Notes under the pieces: generated by a model
The model's database searches: none
The model's input: the letters and a program-made list of their open reading frames with translations, nothing else
What the model was told of the DNA's origin: nothing
Assembly: GCF_026810505.1 (NCBI RefSeq)
Contig: NZ_CP101750.1
Location: forward strand, 2,693,253 to 2,757,252
Length of the DNA stretch: 64,000 bases
DNA from: Streptomyces sp. Je 1-369
GTDB taxonomy: Bacteria; Actinomycetota; Actinomycetes; Streptomycetales; Streptomycetaceae
Reading direction: 5' to 3'
Made by a program: the position numbers and the translations under genes
Shown here: in pieces, positions 8,489-16,709 of the stretch
Layout of the letters: the number at the start of each line of letters is the position of its first letter
Position numbering within the stretch: position 1 is the first letter of the stretch

Positions 8489-8920
8489 GTGCCCCGTCAT
8501 CCGAGGAAGCCCCGACGGCTGATCGCCGACGGGTGCGCGTACCTGTGGACGCTCCGTCACAGCCACAGCCACAGCCACAGCGTGGCGGACAGCGGCCGGT
8601 CATGCTGCGAGACCCTCACGCTGTACCCGCAGCCCCCCGGCACCGGCGGCCCCCTGCGCATCGTCTTCACCGAAGGCCCGGACCGGTACGTCCCGGGCGG
8701 GGCTCCCCTGGGCTCCGGCGACGTGGGGTACATCCGGGGCGCCTCCCTGAACCTGCACGAACCCGGCGCCGTCCGAGCCCTGCTCGACGCGGCGTCGACC
8801 CGCGGATGGCCCCCGGAGGGACGGCGGGCGCTGGAGATCGACGGCTGGTCCCTGCTGGCTGCGGCAGCCGCCGCGCGGGCCGGAGCGACCGGCCCCGCAC
8901 CGCCCGTCTGCGGCGACTGA
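8489..8920 (+). CDS. Conserved hypothetical protein of streptomycetes
   Basis: The 143-residue protein starts with a basic PRHPRKPRRLIADG segment, followed by YLWTLRH, a His-Ser repeat (HSHSHSHS, residues 22-29), CCETLTL and RIVFTEGPDR blocks, and a C-terminal region on the pattern LNLHEPGAVRALLDAA...GW.PEGRRALEIDGWSLL. This pattern recurs in uncharacterised Streptomyces proteins; I know of no assigned function. GTG 8489 is chosen because the conserved region starts immediately after it. No membrane segment is visible. The 128 bases after it, before the next gene end at 9049, hold nothing I can name. Confidence 0.65.
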   Translation: MPRHPRKPRRLIADGCAYLWTLRHSHSHSHSVADSGRSCCETLTLYPQPPGTGGPLRIVFTEGPDRYVPGGAPLGSGDVGYIRGASLNLHEPGAVRALLDAASTRGWPPEGRRALEIDGWSLLAAAAAARAGATGPAPPVCGD

Positions 8921-9048
8921 GGTCATGTGACCCAGCTGTCGGCGAAGAACTCCACGTCGAAGGCGACCCCGGTGAAACCGGGAGCGAACGGCCGAGCCGT
9001 CCGCCGCTCAGAATCCGTCCTACGGTCCGGCTGAGGGTTCGAGCCGGG

Positions 9049-9990
9049 TCACCCCCGCTTGAGGCCCAGCACCTCCGCCGCCGCGAACGTCTCGTTCGGC
9101 GGGCGGTCCGCGTAGTACGGGGAGAGTGCCTCGTCCAGCTCGTCGAAGGTGAACGCCTCCTTCGCCGAGTCGAACTTCGCCGCCACCTTCGGCCGCTCGA
9201 CGACCGCGACCATGCCGCCGTGGACCACGAGCAGCTGCCCGTTGACCCGCCCCGCCGCGGGCGAGGCCAGATACCCGACGAGCGGCGAGACGTGCTCGGG
9301 CGCCAAGGGGTCGAGCCGCCCCTCCGAAGGCTCCGCGAAGCCCGCGAAGACGTCCTCCGTCATCCGCGTACGGGCCCGGGGACAGATCGCGTTCGCCGTC
9401 ACCCCGTACTTGGCGAGTGCCAGCGCCGTCGACGTCGTCAGGCCGACGATGCCGCCCTTCGCCGCCGCGTAGTTCGGCTGGCCCGCCGACCCGGCGAGGA
9501 AGGCCTCGGACGAGGTGTTGACGATCCGGCCGTACACCGGGCCGCCCGCCGCCTTGGAGCTCTCCCGCCAGTGGGCCGCCGCGAAGTGGGTGGTGTTGAA
9601 GTGGCCCTTGAGGTGGACGTGGATGACCGAGTCCCACTCGGACTCGGTCATCGAGAAGATCATCCGGTCCCGCAGGATGCCCGCGTTGTTGACGAGAATG
9701 TCGAGTTTCCCGTACGTGTCGATCGCCAGCCGCACCAGCTCGCGGGCCTGTTCGTGGTCCGCTACGTCACCGGTGTGGGCGACGGCCCGGCCGCCCGTCG
9801 CCCTGATCTCGGCGGCGACCTCCTCGGCGGGCGCCGCCGACGCCTCGCCCGATCCGTCGCGGCCCGGCTGCCCGAAGTCGTTGACGACGACGGCCGCGCC
9901 GAGCCCGGCCAGTTCCAGCGCCTCGGCGCGGCCGAGCCCGCGGCCCGCGCCGGTGACGATCGCGGACAGGCCCTCAAGTGGCAGTGACAT
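9049..9990 (-). CDS. Short-chain dehydrogenase resembling Hsd4A (3-hydroxyacyl-CoA / 17-beta-hydroxysteroid type)
   Basis: This 313-residue SDR enzyme has a Rossmann motif GAGRGLGR (residues 14-21), NNAGILRD (about 105) and a catalytic Ser-Tyr-Lys set in the block NTSSEAFLAGSAGQPNYAAAKGG. Its extended length and the VVVNDFG...DGSG insert are typical of the bacterial homologues of peroxisomal multifunctional enzyme type 2. In mycobacteria Hsd4A acts in beta-oxidation of the cholesterol side chain. It is the third gene of an operon behind a hydratase of the Hsd4B type and an alcohol dehydrogenase. AAAGGA precedes the ATG, and the 71-base gap upstream holds three imperfect 12-bp repeats of CTCCGTTCCGG. 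Confidence 0.82.
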   Translation of the reverse strand: MSLPLEGLSAIVTGAGRGLGRAEALELAGLGAAVVVNDFGQPGRDGSGEASAAPAEEVAAEIRATGGRAVAHTGDVADHEQARELVRLAIDTYGKLDILVNNAGILRDRMIFSMTESEWDSVIHVHLKGHFNTTHFAAAHWRESSKAAGGPVYGRIVNTSSEAFLAGSAGQPNYAAAKGGIVGLTTSTALALAKYGVTANAICPRARTRMTEDVFAGFAEPSEGRLDPLAPEHVSPLVGYLASPAAGRVNGQLLVVHGGMVAVVERPKVAAKFDSAKEAFTFDELDEALSPYYADRPPNETFAAAEVLGLKRG

Positions 9991-10061
9991 CGAAGTCCTT
10001 TCGGAACGGAGCCGGAACGAAGCCGGAACGGAGCTGGACGGCGGGTCAGCGGCGCCGCAGG

Positions 10062-11138
10062 TCAGATCTCGATGCAGGTGCGCAGGGATACGCCCGTCCG
10101 CATCTGGTCCAGCGCCTCATTGACCTCGGCGAGCTGCACCCGGTGCGTGATGAGGCCCTCCAGGTCGATGCGGCCGGCCCGCCAGAGGGCGATGGCCCGC
10201 TCGTACGAGGTGAGGACGTCGCCCCCGCCGTACATGGACGGCAGGATGCGCTTCTCGTCGAAGAAGAGCTCGAACATGTTGAACTGCAGCTGGTCGTCCA
10301 TGGCTCCGGCGCCGACGACGCACATCGTGCCGCCGCGGCGCGTCGTCTCGTACGCCGTGCGGGCCGTGGCCGACTTGCCGACGACCTCGAAGACGTAGTC
10401 GAAGCCCTCACCCGCGGTGACCCGCTGCTTGGCGTCGGCAAGCTCGTCGGGCGACACCGCTTCCGTGGCGCCGAACTTGAGCGCCGATTCCCTGCGCGAC
10501 GCGACCGGGTCGACCGCGACGATCTGCGCCGCGCCCTTGAGGCGGGCTCCTTGGATGGCCGATATGCCGACGCCGCCGCAGCCGATGACGGCGACCGACG
10601 AACCGGCCGCCACGTCCGCCGTGTTGATGGCGGCGCCGAGCCCCGTCGTCACGCCGCAGCCGATGAGCGCCGCGATGTCGAAGGGCACGTCGTCGGGGAT
10701 CGGCACGGCGCATCCGGCGTCGACGACGACCTCTTCGGCGAAGGTGCCGGTGCCCGCGAAGCCGAAGACGTCACCGCCGGGGCGCTTGAAGTTGGGGGTG
10801 CCGGCGTTCATGAACCCGGCGAGACAGAGCTGGGTCTGCCCGCGCTTGCAGGCGGGGCAGATGCCGCAAGCGGGGAGCCAGCAGAGGAGCACCCGGTCGC
10901 CCTCGGAGAGTCCGGTCACGCCGTCGCCGACGTCGATGATCTCGCCGGCGCCCTCGTGTCCCGGGATGAAGGGGGCGGGCTGCGGGAGCACGCCGTTCAT
11001 CGCCGACAGGTCGGAGTGGCACAGTCCGGTGGCCCGGACCCGGATCTTCACCTTGCCGGGACCGAACCCCGCGGTCTCGATGTCGTCGAGGACTTCGAGC
11101 TTCTCCTGGCCTGTCTCGTGCAGTACGGCTGCGCGCAT
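10062..11138 (-). CDS. Zinc-dependent alcohol dehydrogenase (MDR superfamily)
   Basis: The 358-residue medium-chain dehydrogenase has catalytic zinc ligands C43-H44 in GLCHSDLSAMNG and GHEGAGEI. The structural zinc lobe has four cysteines (CGICPACKRGQTQLC), and the NAD-binding motif is GCGGVGISAIQGA. The overall pattern is that of class III-like / benzyl alcohol dehydrogenase-type bacterial enzymes. It would oxidise a primary or secondary alcohol with NAD. Lying between the hydratase and the SDR, it is most likely part of the same steroid or fatty-acid degradation operon. The exact substrate cannot be deduced. ATG 11138 starts the conserved MRAAVLHETG sequence. Confidence 0.85.
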   Translation of the reverse strand: MRAAVLHETGQEKLEVLDDIETAGFGPGKVKIRVRATGLCHSDLSAMNGVLPQPAPFIPGHEGAGEIIDVGDGVTGLSEGDRVLLCWLPACGICPACKRGQTQLCLAGFMNAGTPNFKRPGGDVFGFAGTGTFAEEVVVDAGCAVPIPDDVPFDIAALIGCGVTTGLGAAINTADVAAGSSVAVIGCGGVGISAIQGARLKGAAQIVAVDPVASRRESALKFGATEAVSPDELADAKQRVTAGEGFDYVFEVVGKSATARTAYETTRRGGTMCVVGAGAMDDQLQFNMFELFFDEKRILPSMYGGGDVLTSYERAIALWRAGRIDLEGLITHRVQLAEVNEALDQMRTGVSLRTCIEI

Positions 11139-11236
11139 GGTGCGGCTCCTCTCGTACGGAGTGCGGAGTGCGGAGATGTGGAGATCGGAGGTGTGGAGAT
11201 CGGGGCGGGGGCGGGCCGGTCGGGGCCCGGGGTGGC

Positions 11237-12091
11237 TCAGGCGTGTTCGACGACCGTGTCGGCGAGGACCGGTGCGTCGTCCCGCTCGGCCGCCGTGACC
11301 GTGGCCTGCACGCGGCCCTCCCCGCGCCACATGCGGATCCGCAGCGTCTCGCCGGGGAAGACGACGCCGGTGAACCGGGTGCTGTAGCCGCGCACCCGTG
11401 ACACGTCGCCGTCGAGCTGGGTGTCGACGACGGCCTTGAGTGTCATTCCGTAGGTGCACAGGCCGTGCAGGATCGGCTTGTCGAATCCGGCGAGCGCGGC
11501 GAACTCGGGGTCGGCGTGCAGCGGGTTCCAGTCGCCGGAGAGGCGGTAGAGGAGGGCCTGGTCCTCGCGTACGGGACGTTCGACCTCCAGGTCGGGGTCG
11601 CCCTCGGGTGCGGGGAGGCGGGTGGAGGGGCCGCGGTCGCCGCCGAACCCGCCCTCGCCGCGCACGAAGATCTGGGCGTCGCTCGTCCACAACGGCCCGT
11701 CGTCGTCGGCCACTTCGGAGCGCAGGACGAGGATCGCGGCCTTCCCCTTGTCGTACACCGCGGCGACCCTGGACGTCGTCACCGCCTTGCCCTCGACCGG
11801 GATCGGGCGGTGCAGCGTGATGCTCTGGCCGCCGTGCAGGACGGCGGCGAGGTCCACCTCGACGCCGGGCGCGGAGAGGCCGCCGACGACGCCCATGCCC
11901 GCGCCCGCGACGGTGGCGAAGCTGGGCAGGACGTGCAGCCGTGACTCGAGGGTGTAGCGCAGTTCGGCCGGGTCCGTGGCGGGCAGTCCGGCGCCGAGGC
12001 CCAGGTGGTAGAGCTGGATGTCCTTGTGGTCCCAGGCGATCTCGGCGGACCGGGGCTCGGCGGCCACGGCCTTCTCGGCGTCGATGGGCAT
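11237..12091 (-). CDS. MaoC-type enoyl-CoA hydratase resembling Hsd4B
   Basis: The 284-residue protein is a double hot-dog R-specific enoyl-CoA hydratase. The catalytic motif appears as LSGDWNPLHADPEFAALAGFDKPILHG at about residues 195-220, with Asp and His in the usual positions. It matches the mycobacterial Hsd4B (Rv3538) along its whole length, including the MPID start, the YHLGLGAG block and RGEGGFGGDRGP. It would hydrate steroid side-chain enoyl-CoA thioesters. It is the first gene of the operon. AAGGAG precedes the ATG at 12091, and a KstR-type palindrome lies 127 bases upstream. Confidence 0.88.
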   Translation of the reverse strand: MPIDAEKAVAAEPRSAEIAWDHKDIQLYHLGLGAGLPATDPAELRYTLESRLHVLPSFATVAGAGMGVVGGLSAPGVEVDLAAVLHGGQSITLHRPIPVEGKAVTTSRVAAVYDKGKAAILVLRSEVADDDGPLWTSDAQIFVRGEGGFGGDRGPSTRLPAPEGDPDLEVERPVREDQALLYRLSGDWNPLHADPEFAALAGFDKPILHGLCTYGMTLKAVVDTQLDGDVSRVRGYSTRFTGVVFPGETLRIRMWRGEGRVQATVTAAERDDAPVLADTVVEHA

Positions 12092-12217
12092 CGGGTGGCA
12101 GCTCCTTGGGCCGACGGGAGAAGACCTCGGTGCGACCGTCCGCACCGTCGGCCGCACCGAGGTCGCAACAGGGCCGGAGGCCGGTGACGCGAACCGTCCC
12201 GCGGAACCGGCCGGTTC

Positions 12218-12231
12218 TAGAACGCGTTCCA
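12218..12231. promoter_or_regulatory. KstR-type operator upstream of the hydratase operon
   Basis: TAGAACGCGTTCCA fits the mycobacterial KstR consensus TnnAACnnGTTnnA at every fixed position. It lies 127 bases upstream of the hydratase start, in the gap before the truncated permease. A KstR-like repressor gene is present at 34803. Confidence 0.75.
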
Positions 12232-12388
12232 GTCCGGCGATCCCATGTATAGCCGAGGCCCCAGCACTTGTGAAGCCTCCTGACGCGACGTCAGATAGGA
12301 GTCCGCGCGGGAAGCGGTGACATTTGTACCGGCCGGGTCCGTACGGTCGACTCTGCCGCCGCCCCGCCCCGGATTCGTAGCGTCATAG

Positions 12389-12643
12389 CCATGCCGAAGA
12401 CAGTCAGCCTGCCACCTCGGACTCGCCGTGCTCGGCGGCCTCTGGTTCCCCGTCGCGCTGTTCCCGGAGTGGCTGCGCGCCATCGCCGACTACACGCCCA
12501 CTCACCGGTTCGCGGACCTCGGAACGTCGGTGACCGAGCACAGCGCGCCCGGCCTGGTCACGGTGGCGGTGCTGCTCTGCTGGCTGCCGGCGTTCGGTTC
12601 GTACGCTGTGGTCTCGTACCGGCGCGCCGCGCGGACCGCGTGA
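12389..12643 (+). pseudogene. C-terminal remnant of an ABC-2 type permease
   Basis: An open frame of about 80 codons with no plausible start (a TAG stop at 12386-12388, and the first GTG at 12428 inside the domain) encodes LGLAVLGGLWFPVALFPEWL, then a loop ending in PTHRF, then a last hydrophobic segment VTVAVLLCWLPAFGSYAVV and a basic tail. This is the typical end of an ABC-2 family multidrug-type permease. The first five or so membrane segments and the ATPase gene expected upstream are missing. It lies 32 bases before a histidine kinase gene, where an intact ATPase-permease pair is usual. Confidence 0.75.
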
Positions 12644-12675
12644 GACGAAGTACCCATAGGACGAGGTACCTGGAC

Positions 12676-13986
12676 ATGTCCTGGAAGAACAGGGTCAGTT
12701 GCCGGATGCAGGAGCGGCGGGACGCGCGTTCCGACCGGAGGAACGCCCGCGCCGAGTGGAAGGGCGAGCACCGGCGCATCAAGGAGGAGTGGCGGGAAGG
12801 CCGCAGGACCGGCGGCAGAATCGAGCACCTGGGCCCGCCGCCCAACGGATTCGCGCTCCTGCCCTGGCTGCTCATGGGCCTGGGCGCCATCTCCCACCTC
12901 CTCAAGGGCGAGACCTCCAACCCCTGGATCGGCGCCCTCGGGGTTCTCCTCTTCAACTCCCTCTACGTCTTCATCGCCTTCCGCGCCTTCAACAAGTACA
13001 CCCGCGAGGCACGCGCCACGAGGTTGGCGCTCGTCCTCCTCGGCCTGCTGACCGTCGCCCTCGCCGTCGCGTACGGCGGCAACTGGCTCCTCTTCTTCCC
13101 GCTGCTCGGCCTGGCCGTCGGGGCCATCGTGCGCGGGCGCCGTCTCGGGCCGATCAGCCTGGCCCTGAGCGTCCTCGTGGGCGTCATCGGCGGGTTCAGG
13201 GAGGGCTGGACCGGCCTGAACGTCGCCTACGGCACGTTCCTCTCCACCATGGTGACCGCCGCGATCCTCTCCCTCTCCGAGGCCGTACGCGAACTCCGCG
13301 AGACCCGTGAGGAACTGGCCCGCACCGCCGTCGAGGCGGAACGCCTCCGCTTCTCCCGCGACCTGCACGACCTGCTCGGCCACACGCTCTCCGTGATCGT
13401 GGTGAAGGCGGAGGCCACGCGCCGCCTGGCCCCACGCGACCTGAACGCGGCGCTCGGCCAGGTCGCCGACATCGAGTCCGTCGGCCGCCAAGCACTGACC
13501 GAGATCCGCGAGGCCGTCACGGGCTACCGCGAGGGCAGCCTCGCCACGGAGCTCGACCGCGCCCGCGACCTCCTCGAGGCGGCCGGTGTCGGCACGGTCG
13601 TCCGCCAGTCGGGGCCGCCCCTCGCCCCGCAGACGGCGGCACTCCTCGGCTGGGTGGTGCGCGAGTCCGCCACCAACGTCGTACGCCACTCCGGCGCCGC
13701 CCACTGCCGGATCGAGGTCACGGGCACGCCCGACGAGACGCGCCTGGTCATCACGGACGACGGTCGCGGCGAGGGCTCGGGCCCGCCCGGCAGCGGCCTG
13801 AAGGGCCTGACCGAACGCCTGGCCGCAGCAGGCGGCTCCCTCACCTCGGGCCCGTCCCCCCACTCCGGCTTCCGCGTCACGGCGACCCTGCCGGCAACCG
13901 AGATCGTCCCGACCCCGGACGCCCCCCAACACCGGTGCCCACCGCAGCGGCCTCCCGCGCCGGACACGAATCTGAGGCGGTCTTGA
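12676..13986 (+). CDS. DesK-type sensor histidine kinase
   Basis: This 436-residue kinase has a charged cytoplasmic N-terminus (1-55) and about six hydrophobic segments (residues 58-75, 84-104, 115-133, 137-152, 160-175 and 186-202). A HisKA_3 dimerisation domain follows, with phospho-accepting His231 in FSRDLHDLLGH, and then an HATPase domain (ITDDGRG and GSGLKGL nucleotide-binding loops). It would autophosphorylate in response to a membrane or external signal and pass phosphate to a LuxR-type regulator. The expected partner is not adjacent; the likely partner starts at 17070, beyond a cassette of about 3 kb. The start is ATG 12676, with GAGG upstream. Confidence 0.9.
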   Translation: MSWKNRVSCRMQERRDARSDRRNARAEWKGEHRRIKEEWREGRRTGGRIEHLGPPPNGFALLPWLLMGLGAISHLLKGETSNPWIGALGVLLFNSLYVFIAFRAFNKYTREARATRLALVLLGLLTVALAVAYGGNWLLFFPLLGLAVGAIVRGRRLGPISLALSVLVGVIGGFREGWTGLNVAYGTFLSTMVTAAILSLSEAVRELRETREELARTAVEAERLRFSRDLHDLLGHTLSVIVVKAEATRRLAPRDLNAALGQVADIESVGRQALTEIREAVTGYREGSLATELDRARDLLEAAGVGTVVRQSGPPLAPQTAALLGWVVRESATNVVRHSGAAHCRIEVTGTPDETRLVITDDGRGEGSGPPGSGLKGLTERLAAAGGSLTSGPSPHSGFRVTATLPATEIVPTPDAPQHRCPPQRPPAPDTNLRRS

Positions 13987-14051
13987 CGCGTTCGTCCGTA
14001 GGCGTGATGGTCGTGCACATCCGTGCGACACACTCGGTGGAGGAGCGCGTC

Positions 14052-14321
14052 GTGGCCCTAAAGTTCCTCGGCATCTGGCCCAACACCCCCGACGACGGTT
14101 CGCCCACGATCTGGCTGGACGACACGACCGGCGACCTGATCATCCAGTCATGGACCGCGGATGATGCAACTGTCCGTCAGGCTCGCGAGGTTGGCTCGAT
14201 CCCCGGTCACTCCACGGACGTACCGGACCACGAGAGCGTGATCCGTCTGCCCGCGAACATGCTCCAGTTCATCCCCCGCCCGGACAGTGAGGTCAACGAC
14301 GGTGGCAACAGCGGTACGTGA
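14052..14321 (+). CDS. Small conserved protein paired with DUF6879 and XRE regulator
   Basis: The 89-residue protein starts ALKFLGIWPNTPDDGSPTIW, followed by DDTTGDLIIQSW and an ESVIRLPANMLQFIPR segment. This pattern is known from small streptomycete proteins encoded just before DUF6879 and XRE-DUF5753 genes. No catalytic motif or membrane segment is visible. GTG 14052 is chosen because GGAG lies 7 bases upstream and the conserved part begins there. Its end overlaps the next gene by 20 bases, implying coupling. It is the first gene of the cassette separating the kinase from the response regulator. Confidence 0.65.
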   Translation: MALKFLGIWPNTPDDGSPTIWLDDTTGDLIIQSWTADDATVRQAREVGSIPGHSTDVPDHESVIRLPANMLQFIPRPDSEVNDGGNSGT

Positions 14322-14820
14322 AGCACTCGCCAAGGCGCAGCGTTCAGCCCTGCACCTTGAGATGCGGGACAGCTACATGCGGGACGACCCGGAGTTCATC
14401 CGCTGGCAGGAGGGGCACCGGTACGACCCGGCCGACCGCGAGTCATGGTGGCGGTCGTGGCTGGACGTGGTGGCCGAGACAACCGGCCGAGGGGTCCACA
14501 TGCGCCGTCTGCGCGTCGTCTCAGAGCCGCTGAGTGACTACATGCGCTATGAGTACGACGGCACGTTCACGAACATTGCAGCGGGTGAGGACGTGCGTTG
14601 GCTACCTCGCTCGCTGACGCGCGGTCTGCTACTCCCCGCGCTGGACGGCTGGGTCATGGACGAACAGACCGTGATCCTGCACCACTTCAGCGGCGAAGGC
14701 CAGTGGACCGAACCCCGCATGGAAGTCGTGCACGACGCCGCGCTAGCCGAGCTGTACGTCAGCGCGTACGAGGCAGCGTGGAAACGTGCCGTCCCGCACG
14801 AGGAGTACCGGCCCGCCTGA
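14302..14820 (+). CDS. DUF6879 family protein
   Basis: The protein has about 172 residues and the family features RDSYMRDDPEFIRWQEGHRYDP, WWRSWLDVV, the VHMRRLRVVSEPLSDYMRYEY block, and a terminal region with ILHHFSGEGQW and YVSAYEAAWKRAVPHEEY. DUF6879 proteins are routinely encoded next to XRE-DUF5753 regulators in actinobacteria and their function is unknown. Two starts are possible: GTG 14287, or GTG 14302 with GAGG 9 bases upstream. The second is preferred. It ends 6 bases before the XRE gene, so the two are very likely co-transcribed. Confidence 0.75.
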   Translation: MATAVREALAKAQRSALHLEMRDSYMRDDPEFIRWQEGHRYDPADRESWWRSWLDVVAETTGRGVHMRRLRVVSEPLSDYMRYEYDGTFTNIAAGEDVRWLPRSLTRGLLLPALDGWVMDEQTVILHHFSGEGQWTEPRMEVVHDAALAELYVSAYEAAWKRAVPHEEYRPA

Positions 14821-14826
14821 CGCACC

Positions 14827-15681
14827 ATGGCTGTCTCCCCGTCTTCCAGCGCGCAGCAAGCCCGGCAGGCTCTGGCGGATCGTCTCGCTGAGCTGTGCCG
14901 GGATGCTGGCCTGACTGGCTCTGATCTCGCCGAGCGCTGCGAGTGGAGCCGGTCCAAGTCGTCACGGATCATGAACGGCCGTACGCCCCCCAGCGCTGAC
15001 GACATTCGGGCCTGGTGCCGGGCGACCTGCGCGGAGGAGCACACAGAGGACCTGATCGCCTCGCTGCGGGCCGCCGAGGGCATGTGGGTGGACTGGCGCC
15101 GTATGGAGCGCGCAGGCCTGCGACGGGCGCAGGAAGCTCGTTTGCCGCTGTATGAGCGCACCCGCTGGTTCCGCTCGTACTCCTCCTGGCTGGTGCCCGG
15201 GCTGATCCAGACGTACGGGTACACCGAAGCGGTCTTGCGCGCTGTTCAGCGAAGGCGGGTACCGGTCGATGACGTGGCCGATGCTGTGGCCGCCCGCATG
15301 GACCGTCAGCGCGTGCTCTACGAGGGACGGCGACGCTTCGCGTTCCTGGTCGAGGAGTCCGTGTTGCACAACGGCTACGGCGACGAGGAGACACAGGCCG
15401 AACAGCTGGAGCGGCTGCGCTCCCTCGCTGACGGCGAGTTGGCGCATGTGAGCCTGGGTGTGGTCCCTTCGCGGCTGGCCCGCTCGCGTATGCCTGTCGA
15501 AGGATTCTGGCTCTACGACAAGGCGCAAGTCAACGTCGAGTTGGTCAGCGGGTACCTCACGATCACGCAGCCCAGCGAGATCAAGGCTTACGCCGACACG
15601 TTCGCGGAACTTGCCGATACGGCGGCCTACGGCGCGAAGGCCCGCGCGCTGATCGCCCAAGCCCTGGCCCCCCTGCTGTAA
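14827..15681 (+). CDS. XRE-family regulator with DUF5753 (WhiJ-like)
   Basis: The 284-residue protein has an N-terminal helix-turn-helix (about residues 14-62, including GLTGSDLAERCEWSRSKSSRIMNG) and a C-terminal DUF5753 domain (about 95-280) with the typical RWFRSYSSWLVPGLIQTYGYTEAVLRA start. WhiJ and its many paralogues in Streptomyces have this structure and usually act with small partner proteins in developmental control. No DUF397 partner gene is visible here; instead two very small ORFs follow. A palindrome GTGCA-N6-TGCAC lies 6 bases after the stop and is a candidate self-operator. Confidence 0.88.
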   Translation: MAVSPSSSAQQARQALADRLAELCRDAGLTGSDLAERCEWSRSKSSRIMNGRTPPSADDIRAWCRATCAEEHTEDLIASLRAAEGMWVDWRRMERAGLRRAQEARLPLYERTRWFRSYSSWLVPGLIQTYGYTEAVLRAVQRRRVPVDDVADAVAARMDRQRVLYEGRRRFAFLVEESVLHNGYGDEETQAEQLERLRSLADGELAHVSLGVVPSRLARSRMPVEGFWLYDKAQVNVELVSGYLTITQPSEIKAYADTFAELADTAAYGAKARALIAQALAPLL

Positions 15682-15686
15682 TTGGC

Positions 15687-15702
15687 GTGCAACATCGTGC
15701 AC
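15687..15702. promoter_or_regulatory. Palindrome after the XRE gene, candidate operator
   Basis: GTGCA and TGCAC form a perfect 5-bp inverted repeat around ACATCG, 70 bases upstream of the next tiny ORF. The position, just in front of the small genes that follow a WhiJ-like regulator, fits a binding site for that regulator. Inference from position only. Confidence 0.4.
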
Positions 15703-15771
15703 TCTGCTGTGAGTTGAGGGCCCGGCGTTCCTAGCGTGGTGGAGAACGGACCACGCGAGGGGACTGCACCG

Positions 15772-15864
15772 ATGACAGCGAAGACCGATGCGCCCGCGAC
15801 CGACCCGATCAACGGGGAAGCTGGGTACGTCACGTTCACTGAGGACAGACCTGGCTGCCCATGA
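15772..15864 (+). CDS. Tiny ORF (30 aa) downstream of WhiJ-like regulator
   Basis: The ATG at 15772 opens a 30-codon frame ending in a GYVTFTEDRPGCP sequence. GAGGGG lies about 10 bases upstream, and a palindromic candidate operator precedes it. Its stop overlaps the start of the next tiny ORF (ATGA), which suggests translational coupling. It is too short for family assignment. It occupies the place where a WhiJ-type cassette normally has a DUF397 gene, but shows no DUF397 motif. Confidence 0.35.
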   Translation: MTAKTDAPATDPINGEAGYVTFTEDRPGCP

Positions 15865-15965
15865 ACCGCCTAGGCCGTTGGGCGCTGCGGGCGTTCCTCA
15901 TCAGCGCGACCCTGCTCACCTACGCGGTGTGCGGCTACCTGCGCACGGATCCGTCCCACCTATAG
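15861..15965 (+). CDS. Tiny membrane peptide ORF (34 aa)
   Basis: The 34-codon frame overlaps the preceding ORF by four bases (ATGA). It encodes a basic start (NRLGRWALR), one hydrophobic segment of about 17 residues (AFLISATLLTYAVCGYL) and a short polar end. This is the shape of a single-pass membrane micropeptide. Function unknown; a toxin-like or accessory role cannot be judged from sequence. Confidence 0.35.
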   Translation: MNRLGRWALRAFLISATLLTYAVCGYLRTDPSHL

Positions 15966-16112
15966 ACCGCTCGCCCCTCTCGCAGACGATGAACCGAATG
16001 AGCCTCCCAACCCCACGGAAGGCAACCCGCATGAGGGGCGGGCATCAAGTCCCGTCCGGCCTCACGCCCCGTCAAGCGGAGAGGCCGGGCGGGTCAGCAC
16101 GCTGAGACCCCG

Positions 16113-16154
16113 CCCCCGGTTGGTGGAAACCCTGGACAGGTCGGCAACCGGGGG
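16113..16154. terminator. Stem-loop in the cassette
   Basis: CCCCCGGTTG (16113-16122) and CAACCGGGGG (16145-16154) pair perfectly across a 22-base loop. It lies between the tiny ORFs and the gene at 16183 and may end the upstream transcript or structure the leader of the next gene. Confidence 0.5.
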
Positions 16155-16182
16155 ACGGGCCACACATCAGGGAGACACGCAC

Positions 16183-16677
16183 ATGAACCATGTACGCGAC
16201 TTGCTCACCCCTGACGGGTTTGGGGGTGTCGTCGCAACAGTGCGCGACAACAACCCCGACATGCCCGACGCTACGGCACAGCGAATCGTGGTGGAAGCAC
16301 TCAAGTTCGTTGTCGCTGCTGCCCAGTTCCCTACGGTCAAGAGCACGCCGTCCAACGTGGTGGACGAGGGATGGCACGCGCTGATCTTGCATACGAACCT
16401 GTACGCCAAGCTGTGTGAACGACTTGGTCGGTTCGTGCACCACTGGCCGGAGCGTCCCGACGAGGAGCGCCACGACCCGCACACGCTGACTCGCACCGTG
16501 GCGCTGATCGAACAGGCCGGGTACAGCGTGGACGGCGAGCTGTGGACGGGGCCGACCAAGGCTCTGGTTGCCGTGGCCGCGAATTGCTCGCACACACCGA
16601 AGCCGGGAGGGTGTGGGCCTATCAATCCCGGCAAGTGCGCGTCTCACTGCTCAGGGGGTGGGGGCGGCGGTAGCTAG
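16183..16677 (+). CDS. Unknown protein with Cys/Gly-rich C-terminal tail
   Basis: This 164-residue protein has two parts. Residues 1-132 look globular and helical, with a conserved-looking DEGWHALILHTNLYAKLC block (residues 61-78) of the kind seen in glycine-rich-domain proteins. Residues 133-164 are a distinct tail with four cysteines (135, 144, 152, 156), PGGCGPINPGKC and a final run of six glycines. The tail resembles a small metal-binding or disulfide module, or a peptide substrate. There is no signal peptide. ATG 16183 is chosen, with GGGAG about 9 bases upstream. Function unknown; part of the inserted cassette. Confidence 0.55.
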   Translation: MNHVRDLLTPDGFGGVVATVRDNNPDMPDATAQRIVVEALKFVVAAAQFPTVKSTPSNVVDEGWHALILHTNLYAKLCERLGRFVHHWPERPDEERHDPHTLTRTVALIEQAGYSVDGELWTGPTKALVAVAANCSHTPKPGGCGPINPGKCASHCSGGGGGGS

Positions 16678-16709
16678 GCTGCCCCCACGTACGGCTGAGA
16701 GGTGAGGGC

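Noticed and set aside
8921..9048. Minus-strand frame ending in a plausible GVAFDVEFFADSWVT peptide
   Set aside because: About 37 codons with no start codon; it could be a gene remnant but nothing supports translation.
15989..16105. 38-codon ORF starting NRMSLPTPRKATRMRGG
   Set aside because: No ribosome-binding site and no recognisable feature; it lies between the tiny membrane ORF and a stem-loop and is probably chance.
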